Origin: an uncultured Clostridia bacterium
GTDB taxonomy: Bacteria; Bacillota; Clostridia; Oscillospirales; Oscillospiraceae
Length of the DNA stretch: 6,614 bases
NCBI GenBank assembly: GCA_945918815.1
Contig: CAMEIU010000118.1
Location: forward strand, 1 to 6,614
Reading direction: 5' to 3'
Positions 5,354 through 6,614 of the stretch are shown here, piece after piece. The translations under genes and the position numbers were made by a program. The notes under the pieces were generated by a model. The model was not told where the DNA came from. It saw nothing but the letters and a program-made list of their open reading frames with translations, and did no database searches. Numbering within the stretch: the stretch's first letter is position 1; each line of letters starts with the position of its first letter.

Positions 5354-6541
5354 ATGAAACAGGCACTTGAAAAATACCGCCAGGAACTGGAGTCCATCCG
5401 GGAAGCAGGCACCTGGAAGGACGAGCGGATCATTACCACACCGCAGCAGTCCCGCATTGACACCACCGCAGCCAAGCATGTGGTCAACATGTGCGCCAAC
5501 AACTACCTGGGTCTCTCCGATCATCCGGCCCTGATTGAGGCCGCCAAGGCGAGCTACGATCAGTGGGGCTTCGGCCTCAGCTCCGTCCGTTTCATTTGCG
5601 GAACCCAGGGCATCCACAAGGAGCTGGAGCGCAAGCTCAGTGAGTTTTTGGGCATGGACGACGCCATTCTGTATTCCTCCTGCTTCGACGCCAACGGCGG
5701 TCTCTTCGAGACCATCCTGGGGCCGGAGGACTGCATCATCTCTGACGAGCTGAACCACGCCTCCATCATTGACGGCGTGCGGCTTTGCAAGGCCAAGCGT
5801 TACCGCTACAAGAACAACAATATGGAGGATCTGCGGGCCCAGCTGGAAGCCGCCCAGGCCGCCGGCTGCAAGGTAAAACTCATCGCCACGGACGGCGTAT
5901 TCTCCATGGATGGCTACATCGCCAATCTGAAGGGCATCTGCGACCTGGCCGACGAGTTCGACGCCCTAGTGATGGTGGACGACAGCCACGCCGTGGGCTT
6001 CATGGGCGACACAGGCCGCGGCACCCCTGAATTCTGCGGTGTCCAGGGGCGCGTGGACATTCTGACCGGCACCTTCGGCAAGGCGCTGGGCGGTGCCTCC
6101 GGCGGATACACAGCCGCCCGGCAGGAGATCGTCGATCTGCTGCGCCAGAGAAGCCGTCCCTACCTGTTCTCCAACACCGTAGCCCCGGCCATCTGCGCCG
6201 CCACCCTCAAGACACTGGAGCTTCTGACTCAGTCCACGGCGCTGCGGGACCGGGTCCATGAGAACACCGCTTACTTCCGCGCACAGCTGAGCAAGCTGGG
6301 CTTCGACGTGCTGGAAGGCAGCCACCCGATTGTGGCCGTCATGCTCTACGACGCCAAGGTGGCCGGCGAATTTGCCGCCCGGATGCTGGAAAAGGGCGTC
6401 TATGTGGTAGGCTTCAGCTATCCCGTTGTCCCCCAGGGTAAGGCCCGCATCCGCACCCAGGTTTCCGCCGGACACACGAAGGAAGACCTGGACTTCGCGG
6501 TCCAGTGCTTCAAGGAAGTCAAAGCAGAGATGGGCATCTGA
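5354..6541 (+). CDS. kbl: Glycine C-acetyltransferase (2-amino-3-ketobutyrate CoA ligase)
   Basis: Pyridoxal-phosphate enzyme of the alpha-oxoamine synthase family. It cleaves 2-amino-3-oxobutyrate with CoA to glycine and acetyl-CoA, finishing the threonine route begun by Tdh. It has 395 residues against 398 in E. coli Kbl, with high similarity along the whole length. The cofactor lysine is K243 in TGTFGKALGG. D209 and H212 in VDDSHAVGF are the expected cofactor-ring contacts. The SSCFDANGG stretch, SDELNHASIIDGVRLCKAKR and the late arginines R365 and R367 in ARIRTQ also match the family. The near identity of SSCFDANGG and LNHASIIDGVRL to Kbl favours this over the related biotin (BioF) or aminolevulinate (HemA) synthases, as does the tdh neighbour. 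It is co-transcribed with tdh. The N-terminal start is fixed by AGGAGG. Confidence 0.97.
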   Translation: MKQALEKYRQELESIREAGTWKDERIITTPQQSRIDTTAAKHVVNMCANNYLGLSDHPALIEAAKASYDQWGFGLSSVRFICGTQGIHKELERKLSEFLGMDDAILYSSCFDANGGLFETILGPEDCIISDELNHASIIDGVRLCKAKRYRYKNNNMEDLRAQLEAAQAAGCKVKLIATDGVFSMDGYIANLKGICDLADEFDALVMVDDSHAVGFMGDTGRGTPEFCGVQGRVDILTGTFGKALGGASGGYTAARQEIVDLLRQRSRPYLFSNTVAPAICAATLKTLELLTQSTALRDRVHENTAYFRAQLSKLGFDVLEGSHPIVAVMLYDAKVAGEFAARMLEKGVYVVGFSYPVVPQGKARIRTQVSAGHTKEDLDFAVQCFKEVKAEMGI

Positions 6542-6559
6542 TTCAAAGGATAAAATTAC

Positions 6560-6581
6560 GGGGCTGTTAAGTAACATCCCC
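6560..6581. other. Short hairpin downstream of kbl
   Basis: GGGG (6560-6563) pairs with CCCC (6578-6581) and TGTTA with TAACA inside, with one mismatch and a tiny loop that must open in practice. On the plus strand no T-run follows, so it is a poor terminator for kbl. Read on the minus strand it is followed by GTAATTTTA, which could serve a gene converging from the right. The kbl terminator may lie beyond the window. Confidence 0.3.
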
Positions 6582-6614
6582 AACCAAACACCGCAGGACC
6601 TTACCAGAAACGGA

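Noticed and set aside
3884..5758. A 624-codon open frame on the minus strand
   Set aside because: It runs antisense through the SASP gene, both terminator-like hairpins, the tdh promoter, all of tdh and part of kbl, which no real gene would do.
1..6614. CRISPR arrays, tRNA or rRNA genes, transposase genes, toxin-antitoxin or phage-defence modules
   Set aside because: None were seen on either strand. Every coding stretch is explained by the five genes listed.

Overview
The window looks like a chromosomal segment of a GC-rich, endospore-forming Firmicute, most like the gut Clostridia around Oscillospiraceae (Flavonifractor/Intestinimonas-like). The evidence is an alpha/beta-type small acid-soluble spore protein gene (spore formers only), strong AGGAGG-type ribosome binding sites, near-consensus sigma-A promoters, and a GH36 glycosidase next to a sugar-type permease. 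The genus is inferred, not shown.

Minus strand, left half. A two-gene operon is read leftward: a 12-helix major facilitator permease (3250 to 2045), then, 41 bases on, a GH36 alpha-galactosidase-family glycosidase (start 2003, running off the left edge with 667 residues visible). Its likely promoter (TTGACG, 17-base spacer, TATAAT) lies at 3674-3702, far upstream, leaving a leader of about 417 bases. The leader holds two identical 18-bp direct repeats exactly 140 bp apart. Each contains an AACCGGTT palindrome of the kind LacI-family repressors bind. Between them lies an unrelated inverted repeat. The simplest reading is a substrate-induced system that imports and hydrolyses an alpha-galactoside or alpha-N-acetylgalactosaminide.

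Plus strand, right half. A divergent single gene for an alpha/beta-type spore DNA-binding protein (3902-4096) has a candidate sigma-G promoter and a strong intrinsic terminator. A second, weaker terminator-like hairpin follows. Next comes a near-consensus sigma-A promoter (4221-4249) driving a tight operon of threonine 3-dehydrogenase (tdh, 4307-5341) and glycine C-acetyltransferase (kbl, 5354-6541). Together these two convert L-threonine to glycine and acetyl-CoA through 2-amino-3-oxobutyrate.

All five protein genes belong to known families; I do not see a wholly new system. The most unusual parts are the 650-bp regulatory region between the divergent genes, the altered sugar-pocket motifs of the glycosidase, and the altered germination-protease site in the spore protein.
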